Shown here: piece by piece, positions 1 through 11,280 of the stretch
Layout: each line of letters opens with the position of its first letter
Numbering within the stretch: the stretch's first letter is position 1
Assembly: GCA_028565635.1 (NCBI GenBank)
Contig: JAOXYB010042459.1
Span: 1-12,787, forward strand
Length of the DNA: 12,787 nucleotides
Source of the DNA: Phoronis ovalis
Lineage: Eukaryota; Phoronida; Phoronidae
Reading direction: 5' to 3'
Translations under genes and position numbers: made by a program
Notes under the pieces: model-generated
Databases searched by the model: none
Seen by the model: only the letters and a program-made list of their open reading frames with translations
What the model was told of the DNA's origin: nothing

Positions 1-115
1 TATATATATATCGCTATCAATATGTAGCGTTATGTATGTTTTTCACTTTCATACATTTGGCTGTTGAAGACATGGATAATTCAAGGGTAGTTGATAAATT
101 AACTAATTAACTTAC
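1..115 (-). other. Start of the intron that splits the HEPN domain (partial)
   Basis: The bases 115-110 read GTAAGT on the minus strand, a consensus donor, immediately after codon Q3696 (phase 0). An in-frame stop follows at 109-107. No AATAAA polyadenylation signal is visible in the remaining 106 bases. A CAACAG string about 55 bases in could act as an acceptor, but the frame after it stops within four codons, so the true acceptor is expected beyond the left edge. The far left end (1-11) is a short TA run. Confidence 0.75.
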
Positions 116-232
116 TTGGTGTGCTTTAAAACATGTCCACACATACTCCGCTCCATGATTTTCACAAGCACCCATATCACTTGGAGCTGCTTTAATATCT
201 TTATCTGCCTGTTTAAACCATCGATGTGCTTC
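116..232 (-). other. HEPN domain, N-terminal part only (split by an intron)
   Basis: Residues 3658-3696. EAHRWFKQADKDIKAA matches the first helix of the sacsin HEPN domain (EA-RW--QA pattern), and EYVWTCFKAHQ matches the start of the next helix (E-V-CFK pattern). In sacsin this domain dimerises and binds nucleotide. The reading frame then meets GTAAGT and a stop three codons after Q3696, so the remaining helices must come from a further exon to the left, outside the window. Assignment rests on remembered family patterns over about 39 residues. Confidence 0.78.
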
Positions 233-3200
233 AGTTTTTTGAGGGTTGGGGCCATCAGGTCGGTTACGGAACGCTTCATAAAAGTCACCTCCATGTCGAT
301 AGCCTCGTGCATGTGCTCTGCGCCCAACATTCTCAAAGAGGTTCTCCCACGACGGTCTGCTTCTCGCATTCCTGTGTGTGTTATGGGCATTATGGGAACT
401 ATGGGAATAAAATCTCGATCCGCGTGAATGATATGTTCGATCAGTGTTTGAAACGGGCTCACCTTTGTCAAGACGGGTGATTTCAGATTGTATGAACTGG
501 CATATTTCTGTACAGAATTCTACACGCTCGGGGTTTTTGTCTGGATGCCATTTGAAGAGAATTCGTTTAACAGCTTTTCTGCGTTGGTCTTCTGGTAAGT
601 GTTTCCAGGCATCCTGTAACTGTCGATGTATTTCGTCATGCACTTCATCGCGGTTCTGTTGTGGTACTTTCGGTGGTACAGCCTGGTTGTCTTCTCCAGT
701 ATCCTTTTCATATGGAACAATCTGACGGTTTATATCAGACATGCAACTTCTTGAAGAGTCCCGGCTGAATTTATATATTTCAGTAATAAACACTTCAATA
801 GGTCCACTTTCTGCCCCACTGTTTAGTTTATACTTTTTTTGAAAGGTTGATACTGTACCACTTTCTTGAACCTCCTCCACAATAATTGCAAAAATGAATA
901 CTGGCTCTCCTTCTTTGTCTTCTTCCGCTGGATCACAGATTTCATAGCCTACATATTCACCTACTCTGAAGTCATCAAATTCATTTATTAATAGGTCGTG
1001 CAGATCTAATGGAATATAATCGCCAGGTTTTGGCAATGCACCGGGCAATGAGCTTATACCCGAACGACGAACTTCAAAATTATCCAATAATTCAGACATG
1101 TCATAGGGATTTGTCTGTAATAGTTGTGCAAGGATATGGATAGGTAGTTTGGTATCTATCTCTCTAGCTAATGTTTCTGCAATGCGTGTATATATGATTC
1201 CTTGGGAAGATTTAGAAGCGCTGATATAAATGAAAATTTTGCCATCTGTTCTATCAATGTAAAAGCTTCGATGTTCTTCAAGAAGCTGATCATTCCCATC
1301 AACAATGGCTTTATCTTTGTACACTAGGTATGTAACTATCTTCTCAACGGCAATTATATAAATTCTCGACTGTTTTTCTTTCACATCATTTAATTGTTCT
1401 TCATCTGTTACATCTGTCGCTACAGCGTTTTCAATCCTTACATGATTTTGTAGTCGCACCACACTTGAGTAAAAATTATCAGAAGTCAGTCGTCTATTCA
1501 GTTCTTCTATTTCATGTATTTTTACTTCTTGACCTTTGCATTCTTCCTTCATTGTAACGTGAATTTCTTTTGAGAGCATACGTGGCCGGAATTCTTCTGG
1601 AAGTAGTTTTATCACGGCCTCTTGCCCCATTTCACATGACAGACCACAAACTCGTAAACTTATCATAAGTGAAAGTTCTGTAAGTTTTAACTTTTCAACA
1701 CGTCTCTCTAGGGAGGAATTATCAGGAAAAACAACATCAGTTGATCTTTTTAAATGTGCCAATGTTGTTGGCAAATATATTGTATCGATACAATGATCAT
1801 AACAATATTTTACAATATCATCACGACGTTTTGACTGCAGAAACCGAAACATATAGCGTACGCTCTTATAAATTATTCCTAGTTCATTTGGTTCACATTT
1901 GTGTTCACCGACTCGATCGTGCACCAGTTTAAGAACGGTAGCGCATTGTTGAAAGTTTATTTGATCGGTGGCACCAAGCACTTCGAAGAGATCGATGTGT
2001 GTACCCATTTTTATCGGCATTTGGTATACATACGGCTCAAGCTTTGGATCTTCTACTTGCATTACTAGTTGTTTTGGTAATATCAGCTTTTTAACTTCTC
2101 GAAGAAGAATGCATGGTGTATTTCCTAATTCCTTCTTCAGTGTAGTACTATTATTGTTGATTTCAGACAGCAAACGATCGTAAATTGCTTGCATTATTCT
2201 ATAAATGAATTCTATTGAAATTGTATCTAATTTCCCATCTTGCAACGAAAAACAAATGTTTTTACAATGTTGAATTACATTTGCTACAGGAGGCTTATTG
2301 TTAATGTTCAGGTCTTTCTCAATCACGTCATAAGAATTGGCACAAGATGTAAATGCATTATATGCCTGTGATGAAGGATCCGCGTAAGGCGGTAGTATAT
2401 TTGCAGTTGTCCAACAAAGTTCCACTGAATTTGTGTTTGAAGAAGCAGAATTTTCAAACGCAATATAGCTAGTAAACTGCTCATTAGAAGACTGATTAAA
2501 CTGTTTGTGAATAGCAGAGTACTCCTCTGCAACTAGTGTAGGTTTAATGAATTTTATCTTCTTTACAGCACTTAAAAAAATATTATCGTGAGTTAGATCA
2601 CTTGTTTGAAACAGGTGCCTTACTAACACTTCTGATTGAGACTGAATGTGTTCTTGTACAGGACGCTTCAGTGAGTTTTTCTCTACCTGTCTGGCAAATT
2701 TAAGGAAAATGCTATCATCTACTTTGTATACAAGTCCAATTTCTTTCAAAAACTCCAGCCAATTATCTCCATTGTAAGGTTGAGGTGGAAAATGATTACG
2801 ATCCATCATAGCTGTAAATACTTGATTTGTCCAGTCATAGAAGTTTCTTGCAGGGCCTAATTCATTTTCTCTATCTTTTAGAAATGAGAGCGTACCCAAA
2901 AGCTGCTTTAATTGAATATATTCATCTTTGTCTTTTTGCAAATGTTCTATTTTGTATTTTATATAACTCATGTGAGCCAACCTGTCTTTATCGCACATTT
3001 CTGAAAACTTTGGGAAGATTAATTCTTCATAAATATCTATATCGGATTTAGCCGTAGCTCCAATGAACTCAAAAAGAACCTGTAAAGTGCTATTTTGTTG
3101 TAAAACTGCACAGTTAGCCTTAGTTGCCCATATGTCAATACCGGCAGGTGGTAATCCATTAGGAAGTGTGTAAATATTCTGAGTTGTACTTATTGAGATG

Positions 3201-6200
3201 GCAGACCTATTAAAACTGCAGTAGAAAGGAAGATCCTTTAGTTTTCTTTTATTTTCTTCTGTTTTGGGGAAATCTATCTGACGTACTTTTCGAAGAGAAG
3301 TGCTGAAATATTCTAGAATGCAGTTGCATTTGGCGATAGACTTTGCAATCGAAAAGAGATGAGGAACTCGCAAAATAGCTAACAATACGGACTGAGGATC
3401 GTCAAGAGTTGATACAAATTTTCGTAGAAATCCTGATGTCGACTCAAGAATGGTCTCATTCAACCGAACTACGCCTACTTCTTTTAAAGCGTCTACTAAG
3501 AAACCGGTAGCTGGAAGTATATTGCTTTCCAATACCAAGATACTGTCCAGCATCGTCATAGGGGCAAGCACATGGGCAACATGGAATGATGTACGTATAG
3601 TTTCAGCTGTACTTGATCTGAAAACTTCGCAAGGAACTATCGCCCATTCATTCAAATTTCCCATCTGTTTCTTAAGCAGAAACCTATTTGTGTTTTGACT
3701 ACATTCTTTTTCTTCTGATGACGCCTGTGTAATTTGTCTTTTAATGAACATCCAGAGACTCAATATCCACATTTTGTTCGGAAGTGCTTCACAGTTGGGA
3801 TTCCACAGGCATATTCCATTTTTGAAATTAGAACTTATACAACACTCGAGCATTTCGCTAACTGATTGTAGAGTAAACGCTTTGAATACATTGCTTTCTT
3901 TGACATATGGCTCAAATTGTGTTGCAAAGTAGGAATGAACAAATCCTTTTTTGTTCTCACTTTTAGGAATCAAAGGCCGGCTCCATGTTGTGCAATAGAC
4001 CTTCTGATGCTGTGAAAACAGCCTTAGCGTTTCATTGCCACAGTAAAGCAAAGGCTGTCCGTCAAGATGTTTATCAAAGTGTTTGTGTTTTAAGCAGTAC
4101 TTTAAAACAGTATCCAAAGTATCAAGGTTAAGGAATAGACTTTCTTCTACTCTACAACCGGGAAGTTTTAATATTTTGTCTGCTTTATTTTTCATAAAGA
4201 CTAGAACTGATTCCGGAGAGATCGTTTGTACATTAACTTCAGATTGTTTAAACCCTGTACACACATTTATGGGCGTCTCTAGTAAATTGAAACTGGTTCG
4301 CTGCAAAAATAAACGAACTAAATCGTTCTTTTCCAACTGGTCGCAATTGTTTGTGACGTCATTATGGTTATCCAAATTATCAAAAAAGACATCCATGTCA
4401 CCCGCTTTAAGCCACCTATAAAAATAATTACATGCAACATCTCCTGATCTGTCCTTCTTAGTAGTTACGGTATTTTCAGTCTGATCTTTTTTCTCTTCGT
4501 ATTCTTGCGGTTGCCGAATAGCCAGAAGAACGGGTTTACCAGTCAATTCTTTATACATCCAAGTTTTTGCCGTTTTCCAGTATATATCTTCTACATCTGA
4601 TGTGGGGAAAATTCCGTGAAATTTGGACAGCTGTCTTTTAAAGTAAGAAAGACACATTTTTCTTCTGCTGAAACCGCCTTTAACTTGTTTTGCTTTAAGA
4701 ATATAGCGTCTTACAATCAACAGTAGCTTGGCATACGCAGGTGCAATGACATAGCTTAAAATAAGAAGATTCCAGTCAGATTTAAAACTACCCCCAATGT
4801 CATCTTTCCACAGCCCACGACGGGATTCGCTATCTAGGACAAAATGGCCGTTTATATGAACAGGTAAGCCAGAAAATGTAGGAAGCGGCAGCATGCAATA
4901 AACGCGGCCACTTCTTATGACATGTGCAGGTGAATGGTGCAACAAATATGCTACACCACCTACAGGCAAATGGGAGAGAAAGCCTCCTCTCCTGGCGCAA
5001 GATACTCGGTCTTTAACCACTTGGCCTTTTGAGAAACCGATTCGTTGTGTTATTAACCATGTCTGGCGATGAACGTCCACGGTCTGATTGTCATTTAAAT
5101 TAATGACGTAAGTTACTTCCATTGGCTTTATATCAGAAATATCTATTTCACCTCTGTGAGCCTTAGCAGCCATATCTTTGTAGTAACTAGAAAATATTTT
5201 AAGCTTATGTTCATCTTTCTTTGATAGTTTTGCAGTAACTGTATATGTATTGACCAAATCTCCCGTGTAAGGGTTGATGTCAGAAAGACTGATACTTCTC
5301 ACACTTTTTACGAAAAGTAAACATTCAAATAACTCTTCGCGAAAGATATTTATTAAATCTTCAAGTTTTTTTACAGTAAAAGGAATTTTGCATATATCAG
5401 ATTCCTTTGCCATGTCTTCCGTTCGTAGGGGAAGACGAAACAACGTAGCATTTCGTACTCCTTCTATCATACCCAGTTGTTCCTCTGGAAAACACTTAAA
5501 GTTGTCTTCATATAATCTTAAATCGTGTTGTATGTTCTCATATATCACCCCTGGTGCCAATTTTGTTGCCTCGTCTACATATTTGCACTGAGGATCAAAT
5601 ATTACCAGCGATTCATTCACTTCCGGCCCTTGAGTGAGAAAAGATGGCGTATCTGTTAGATGGTACACAGCATTAAAACCGACGCCATACTTCCCTGTTG
5701 AAGTTGGATCTCCGCCTTTTCCACCCTCACCTAACTTTTGTATTCCCAAAATATCAGCTTGCGTAAATGGTTTATCGTTGTATACACATAAAGCTGGTCC
5801 TTGTAGCTTGCTCCAACTGGTACTGAAGACTTTTTCACAGGAGTGTGTACGGCTATCGACAATGAAATGCAATTTTGATGCTTTGGCATCGTCTGCATTT
5901 TGCAATAATTCTTTTAAAATTTCTTTGTCGCAAGGATATTCCTCTAAGATCCTTTTAAGTCGATTAGTTAAAGCCTCGCTTTGCCCAAATGGTATTCCAC
6001 GTGCGCGTTGCTTCAGCATATGACTACTGTTCGTTTTAATTCCTAGGATATGTGCTATTAGTGGCGTAATTTTTGGATGGACAAATTTCATATCGCACGT
6101 TTTTGGCACCCAAGGTATTTGATTATAGCAAAGGTCGGTTGTAGGATGTAGTTTGTTATCGTCACCAGGAACATAAATTACAAATTCTGCGGTGTTGGGT

Positions 6201-9200
6201 TTATGCGTTTGATCAAGGCATTCGCCAAGGAGATTAACCAATTTAACACACGTGTCTAGCAGCTCATCACAGATAATACCACCATTGTCCTGTCTGATTG
6301 TACGTAATGTGCTCATATAGTCTTCAATCCCAAAATAACTCTTTACCTTAAGAAAACTGAGTAAATTGGGATAAAACCTACACAAACGGGAGGAAATTCT
6401 ATAAAGAAATGGATGGCAATCCTCTTTTAGCTGCTCTGCAGCTTGGTGAGGGTAGACGAAATTATCATTTATATACAGGCAATTCATTGTACGTAAGACG
6501 CTTAAATCACTGTTTGTATCATTTCGTTTGCACATATGGTTCAACTCATTGTATATTTTATTGCAAATTTCCAGAAATGGAAACTTACTGTTTTCTTTAT
6601 TTTCAACTTTAACATGCTGTTGTGCCGCGTTGATAAGTTGCATAATGAGCGCATTACAAAAAAGGGGTTTTCGTATACCCAACCATGATAAAAAAGCAAT
6701 CGATCTTTTGTTCAATGATATAGTATCTTCTTCAAGTAAGGGGTGCGAAACACACACTAGATCTCTTTTTTCCATCCGATATGCCTCAGTCGGCGTTGCA
6801 AAATCTTGTGTCTTCCAGTCTAAAGGATAACCCACCGGCTTCTTTAACGCAGGTAAAAATGGGATATTACGTATATTTTTCTGGATATATTGTTTCTTTC
6901 CTTCGTTTACATTAGGTTTCTTAATAAAAACATTTTCTAAGTAATGGAGAAAAACGGATACTCTCTTGCAAGCAGAATCGCGATCTAACGTTTTTACAGA
7001 GTGTGCTCTTTCTAAAATGTCTTGTTCTGTAAGTTCATATCTCATTCCCAATCTTTCAAGGCATTCAATTATTTTTCTATCACCATACACACCAAATGGA
7101 AACTTTTCGTCATCGGGAAGGTAGCATTTTCCTGCCATAGTAAATGGATTGAATATTTCAGACGCTTTCTTCAAATTGTTGCCATACGGAGTGGTAGGAA
7201 TGCAAGAACTTGTTTTAAGAATTTCATCTAGTTCTACTTTACCCTTTTGGAGGGCATATAAAATTAATTTATCTCTCATTGCGGGGAAAATATTTCCCAA
7301 ATTTGGTAAAATGCAGTCACTGTAAAAGCCTTCCGTATCATACATTCGACAGTGTAGAGCATCAGTGAAATAAGGATTATAAAAGCTATCAGCCATAAAT
7401 GAAGGAATATCTATTGCCTTTTCGTATTTCTTTAAGCACCATTGTTCTAATGCTTTAAAGGCAGTTTCTCCGATTTCACTTTGACGTAGATCTGTTTTCA
7501 GAAAATAAATTTTGTGTAAAGGACGCCACTCTTGTCCATTTGTGAATACTTCATTGCGGCTCTCTGATATTTGTCTATAAAATTCATAAATAAATGTGTT
7601 ACATGATGAGCCAGATGCAACCTGTGGCCACAGCTTGTAATAGCTTTTCTCTGGAACCTTAATCGAACAACTACCGGCATCTTGTAAGTATCGAATATCT
7701 TCAAACGCAAGTAGAACGGCTTCCGTAACGGTTTCTCTCATTAAACTCTCGTTCCATTCTACTTCAAAGTTTATTATGTCACCAGTGGATGCTTCACACA
7801 AATGCCGTCTGTCTGGGGTGAGTGCAAACGCTCCATTTACATGAAATGGTAAACTTGTTTCGATGGGTAATGGTAAATAGCAGAATAAGCACCCTCGCAC
7901 AGGTAAAAATTGATAGGTGTTATTTACGTTACTGCTAGTTTGTATTCTTAGAGCGACACTTGCACTTGGATTTAACGAATATTTGCCACATGAATGTTTT
8001 GCCATATAATATGTATTACTTCCCGGATCGTTTGTAGTGCTTGATATCATCCAAGCAGACTTTGCGGACTTTGGGATATTAGTGCTTAAAGTAAAATCTT
8101 TATGAAAATTAATCCACAAAGGAGTTGAGTGGGTGGCAGTTTCAATTATAGTAGAGGCTACTGGTTTTTCAAGTTGTGCCGGGTCTTCGATAAAAGCTGC
8201 AGACGCAGTTAAGATACTGCTTTGACGAATTAAGATTTTTTGTTTTTCTGGAATCATAGCTGGAATTTTTATAGAAATTGTTGATGATAACGGCCTAATT
8301 ACTTCCAGTAAAGACTTCGATATTGTAAATAGCTCAGACATTCTCGAAGGATCAGCGTGCTTTTCCAAATGGTAAACAGTTACTTTACATACTTTTTGCG
8401 TAAACAGCAACAAATGAGGGGCGTTTTCATTCAAAATATTGAACAATTTGATAACTCGCTCTCGGTCATAATGTTGGTCGCTGATTTCACTTTTGTTCTG
8501 CTTTGTTCGAAGAGGAAACCGAAACAATGTTCCTTCGTAGGGAGATGACATATCAAAGCCAAATACTTTATGGAACGGTTGAAACTGATTTGGGAACATT
8601 TCAGTTACTCTTTTATCTTTACCTTGAATGTTGAACACCTTCCCTGGCCTTGATTTATCTTTGATGGCATTTCCAAGATGTGTGGTATGCGGATCCATGA
8701 TGGCAATACAGCTTCCGCTGGCGATACTTGGAACATCAGTTATATTGTAAACAGCGTTAAACCCGAGACCAAACTTCCCTATTTTATCTTTATCTTTTTC
8801 TTTTGTAGCGCCACTTAACTTCTGGATATTAGCAAAATCAGTTTTCGTAAACGTTGCGTTGTTGTAAGACCACAGTGCTGGACCATGACAAGATTCCATA
8901 CCTTTATCCAGTAAACCTTTTTTAAACTCATTGTTTTCCCTCTCATCAAAAAGAAACTTGACTTCTGTTGCACCAGCGTCGTCAGCGTTTTGAATAAGCT
9001 CCTTTGAGATAGCTAGCCCGTCTTTGTATTCTTTCAAAAGCCCGTTTAATCGCTGAGTCAAAGATTCGTACTGTCCGAAGTCGTCGCCAAAATCAATATC
9101 TTCGCCTCGAACCGTTCGGCTAGTTAGTGATGGTATTCCAAATAGTTTAGCCGTAATAGGAGGTACAAGTTCGTGCACGAAATGAAGATCTCTACTTTCG

Positions 9201-11238
9201 TCTATAAGGGTTTCATAATACTGGAGTAAACTCACGTCATCGCAGTACGTGCACTCACTCAAAGGCAGCAGTTTAACGCTATCTGCTTGTATGGGAAATA
9301 AAAGTTCATCCTTTGCATCAGTATCCAATTCCGGATCCTCAGGTCGCAGCTGTCTAACGATATCTATTGCTAGTAGTTTTAGATCACATGATCGATCACG
9401 ACATTTACCTGCCTCTGAATCATTGCGTATCAGCGTCAGAGTTCTCAACATACATTGTGTGTTGCTTAATGAACCCGCTCCAAAATGTTGCAAAAATGGT
9501 TTAAACTCTTGTACTTCATAAGGCAGCTCATAGATGAATGGTTTAAGGTCAATATTCATCGCATTAAACGTTATATGTTCAGAAGAACTGAAACCATCAC
9601 CGTTCCAAATCCACTCAGAAATATCTTCCTGTACCAACAACTTTAAAATTTTTTTTGGATTTCTATAATTTTCCAGATATTCGTAAATTTTACGTATCAT
9701 TGACATGTACGTAGGCTTGTTATTTGAAGAATAATGTGTTATCATTATCTTTAGCTGATGAATAACGTCTGAAATCTCAATTTGATTCCAGCGGTAAAAA
9801 GTTTGTAAATGTTTTGTATTTGATGCCACTGTTAGCTTAACAGAACCAACAAGATATACAAATGACTTGTCTATTACTTCTGTAGGCTTTCCTAAGTAAC
9901 ATTTGAACCATGGCATTTCTGAAGGGTAATCTCTTGGTTTCTTGCAACACGGCACCCACTTAAGTGTAGTTAGCTGATTAAGAAGAGATGAGTTGCTACA
10001 GTTAGCCAGTACATTAAATAGAGCAGTGGCCTTTTTCTTAAGAAGTGTTTCGTCAATTCTTCCTTTTGTACTTTCGTTATCTAGTATACGAGCCGTAGAC
10101 AGAATATCTTCTGTGGCTACTGCGACTTTTAAACCTAAGTGCTGTAATCCGTTTATGTAGTGGTACTCTTTGTATTCATTTGATGGAAACTTGGCTTCTC
10201 CTGCAAATAGATTGCTAAGACACTCGTTGTACGGATTATACAATGACATAGCACTCCTTAGCTGACCCATGTTGTCCTCAACAATCTCCAGTAGCTGCAA
10301 CTTCTTTATGAAACAAGCGTCGTCAGCTTTATACCGATCAATATTTTGAAGAACGTGCTTTAAAAGCTTCATAGTATCTGCCTTGGAGTACATTTGAATG
10401 TTTTGAAACACGCACTTCATAAGAAACTTCCCAGAGGATAACTGAACAATGTTGAGTTTAGAGGCCAGTTCCAAACACGTGCTTGTATCTATAAGCAGAC
10501 GACTTTTAGAACCAACTGGAAATATCTCTGTTGGTGCTGCTGTATTTTTAAGTTGGTTGGCAGAGTAAAAGCCAATTAACTGTTTAGAAGCCGAGCCATT
10601 TGATCCTTGAAATATCGGTAAATCCTTAAGAAAATCTTCTATGGTCGTAATTGTTCGATGTCTAATTAATATGTTTTTACCTTTTAAATCGTCTACCGAT
10701 ATTTTTGAGAAGAAACATTGAAGATGAACAATGTCCTTTGGTGACAAGACTTTAATACGATCTGCATTTACTCCATGATCAAACAAGAAGCTACATATCT
10801 TTCCGATTTTATTAGGTATTGCTACATACTTGGACCACATTGGATGCTGTGTAATGAAGCCAGGTATGTCATTTACAACCATCAACCCAAGATACGATAA
10901 AATCGAAGACTCGTTATCACCTAGTTGTTCGTATCCAAATGCGAAAGAAAACTGCTTTACAACTACACCTGATTTAATCGATAATCGAATTAGGTTGATA
11001 TTACCTTGTTTTTCCCATGATTGCGGTAGTAAGGGCAAACCTTCAAACTCACTCAAATCTTTACTAAAGTGGTGACACATATAAAGCCATAATTTTGGTA
11101 ACCATTCCTTTAAAGGAAACCTGCTGCCAGCAGAAACCCACTCAACCACTTTCTTTGCTTCACCATATTTCCCTGAAAACCATGTTCTTAGTAATCTTGG
11201 CAATTCGGCTGGTCTGAGGGTTCGAAGTTGGGTGTAAC
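116..11238 (-). CDS. SACS: Sacsin, giant internal coding exon (repeats 1-end, 2, 3, J domain, HEPN start)
   Basis: Sacsin is a very large co-chaperone of the cytosol and mitochondrial surface, linked in vertebrates to intermediate filament and mitochondrial homeostasis. This exon is open for 3,707 codons plus two bases of a split Gly codon. In order it shows the tail of sacsin repeat 1; a GHKL ATPase domain (residues about 699-948, with E735, N739, D742 and the G809-G814 glycine-rich loop); a second ATPase domain (about 1733-1974, E1765, N1769, D1772); long repeat tails; a pre-J segment with a GEYVGYE motif; a J domain with HPD at 3553-3555; and the HEPN beginning from 3658. The 5' border is a GTAG acceptor (AG at 11240-11239) and the 3' border is a CAA/GTAAGT donor, so the stop codon at 107-109 lies in intron. 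The two ATPase domains are about 1,030 residues apart and the J domain follows about 1,785 later, close to vertebrate sacsin as I recall it. This favours a true orthologue over a short sacsin-like paralogue. No frameshift or internal stop is seen. Confidence 0.9.
372..407 (-). repeat. 9-nt coding minisatellite in the J-HEPN linker
   Basis: Four consecutive 9-base units on the minus strand: TTCCCATAG, TTCCCATAA, TGCCCATAA and the diverged CACACACAG. The first three differ from each other at one or two bases. They encode SHS-SHN-AHN-THR-like tripeptides around residues 3599-3611, in a His/Arg/Ser/Asn-rich linker with no predicted fold. Copy number could vary between alleles. Confidence 0.8.
464..637 (-). 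other. DnaJ (J) domain near the sacsin C-terminus
   Basis: Residues about 3523-3580. The helix II to loop region reads RRKAVKRILFKWHPDKNP, with the HPD tripeptide (H3553-P3554-D3555, bases 547-539) that stimulates Hsp70 ATPase activity. It is followed by a helix of the form FCTEICQFIQSEITRL, as in the sacsin J domain. The basic helix before HPD and the KNP after it are intact, so an active Hsp70 co-chaperone is the natural reading. It lies shortly after the GEYVGYE segment that precedes the J domain in sacsins. Confidence 0.92.
5282..6007 (-). other. Hsp90-like (GHKL) ATPase domain heading sacsin repeat 3
   Basis: Domain inside the giant exon, residues about 1733-1974. It begins with GIPFGQ (F1739), then the N-box KELLQNADDAKA with E1765, N1769 and D1772 in the same spacing from FGQ (26 residues) as in the previous module. 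It continues with VYNDKPF (D1810 at the expected acidic position), a Gly-rich stretch EGGKGGDP, GKYGVGFNAVYH and ATLFRLPLRT. All the residues I would expect for nucleotide binding are present. Confidence 0.88.
8360..9109 (-). other. Hsp90-like (GHKL) ATPase domain heading sacsin repeat 2
   Basis: Domain inside the giant exon, residues about 699-948. It opens with a DDFGQ segment (F709-G710-Q711). It then shows the GHKL N-box KELIQNADDAG, in which E735, N739 and D742 align with the catalytic Glu, Mg-binding Asn and following Asp of Hsp90. The segment SYNNATF (Y780-N781-N782) stands where the nucleotide-facing acidic motif is expected, with Asn rather than Asp. GKFGLGFNAVYN (G809 onwards) is the glycine-rich lid segment, and GTLFRFPLRT (about 891-900) is the conserved strand typical of sacsin modules. 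Family knowledge places ATP binding here; activity is inferred, not shown. Confidence 0.88.
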
Positions 11239-11280
11239 CTACAATATAGCATAGAGATTATTTGCATGCTCATTATGAAG

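Noticed and set aside
107-115. In-frame stop directly after the HEPN start read as the natural C-terminus
   Set aside because: It follows an exact GTAAGT donor and cuts the HEPN domain after about 39 residues with no poly(A) signal in view, so splicing is the better explanation.
112-471. 119-codon minus-strand frame over the J-HEPN linker
   Set aside because: It is out of frame with sacsin, shows no domain, and arises from the low-complexity linker.
5634-6023. 129-codon open frame on the plus strand
   Set aside because: It lies antisense to the repeat 3 ATPase domain; no motif or known fold was seen, so it is a shadow of constrained coding on the other strand.
11201-11203. TTG at 11203 as a translation start
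   Set aside because: The frame continues upstream through sacsin-like residues to an acceptor and joins the previous exon in phase, so this Leu is internal.
11209-11240. GGTTCGAA-like string resembling a tRNA or SINE B box
   Set aside because: It sits in the first codons of the giant exon, with no matching A box at the right distance and no cloverleaf.
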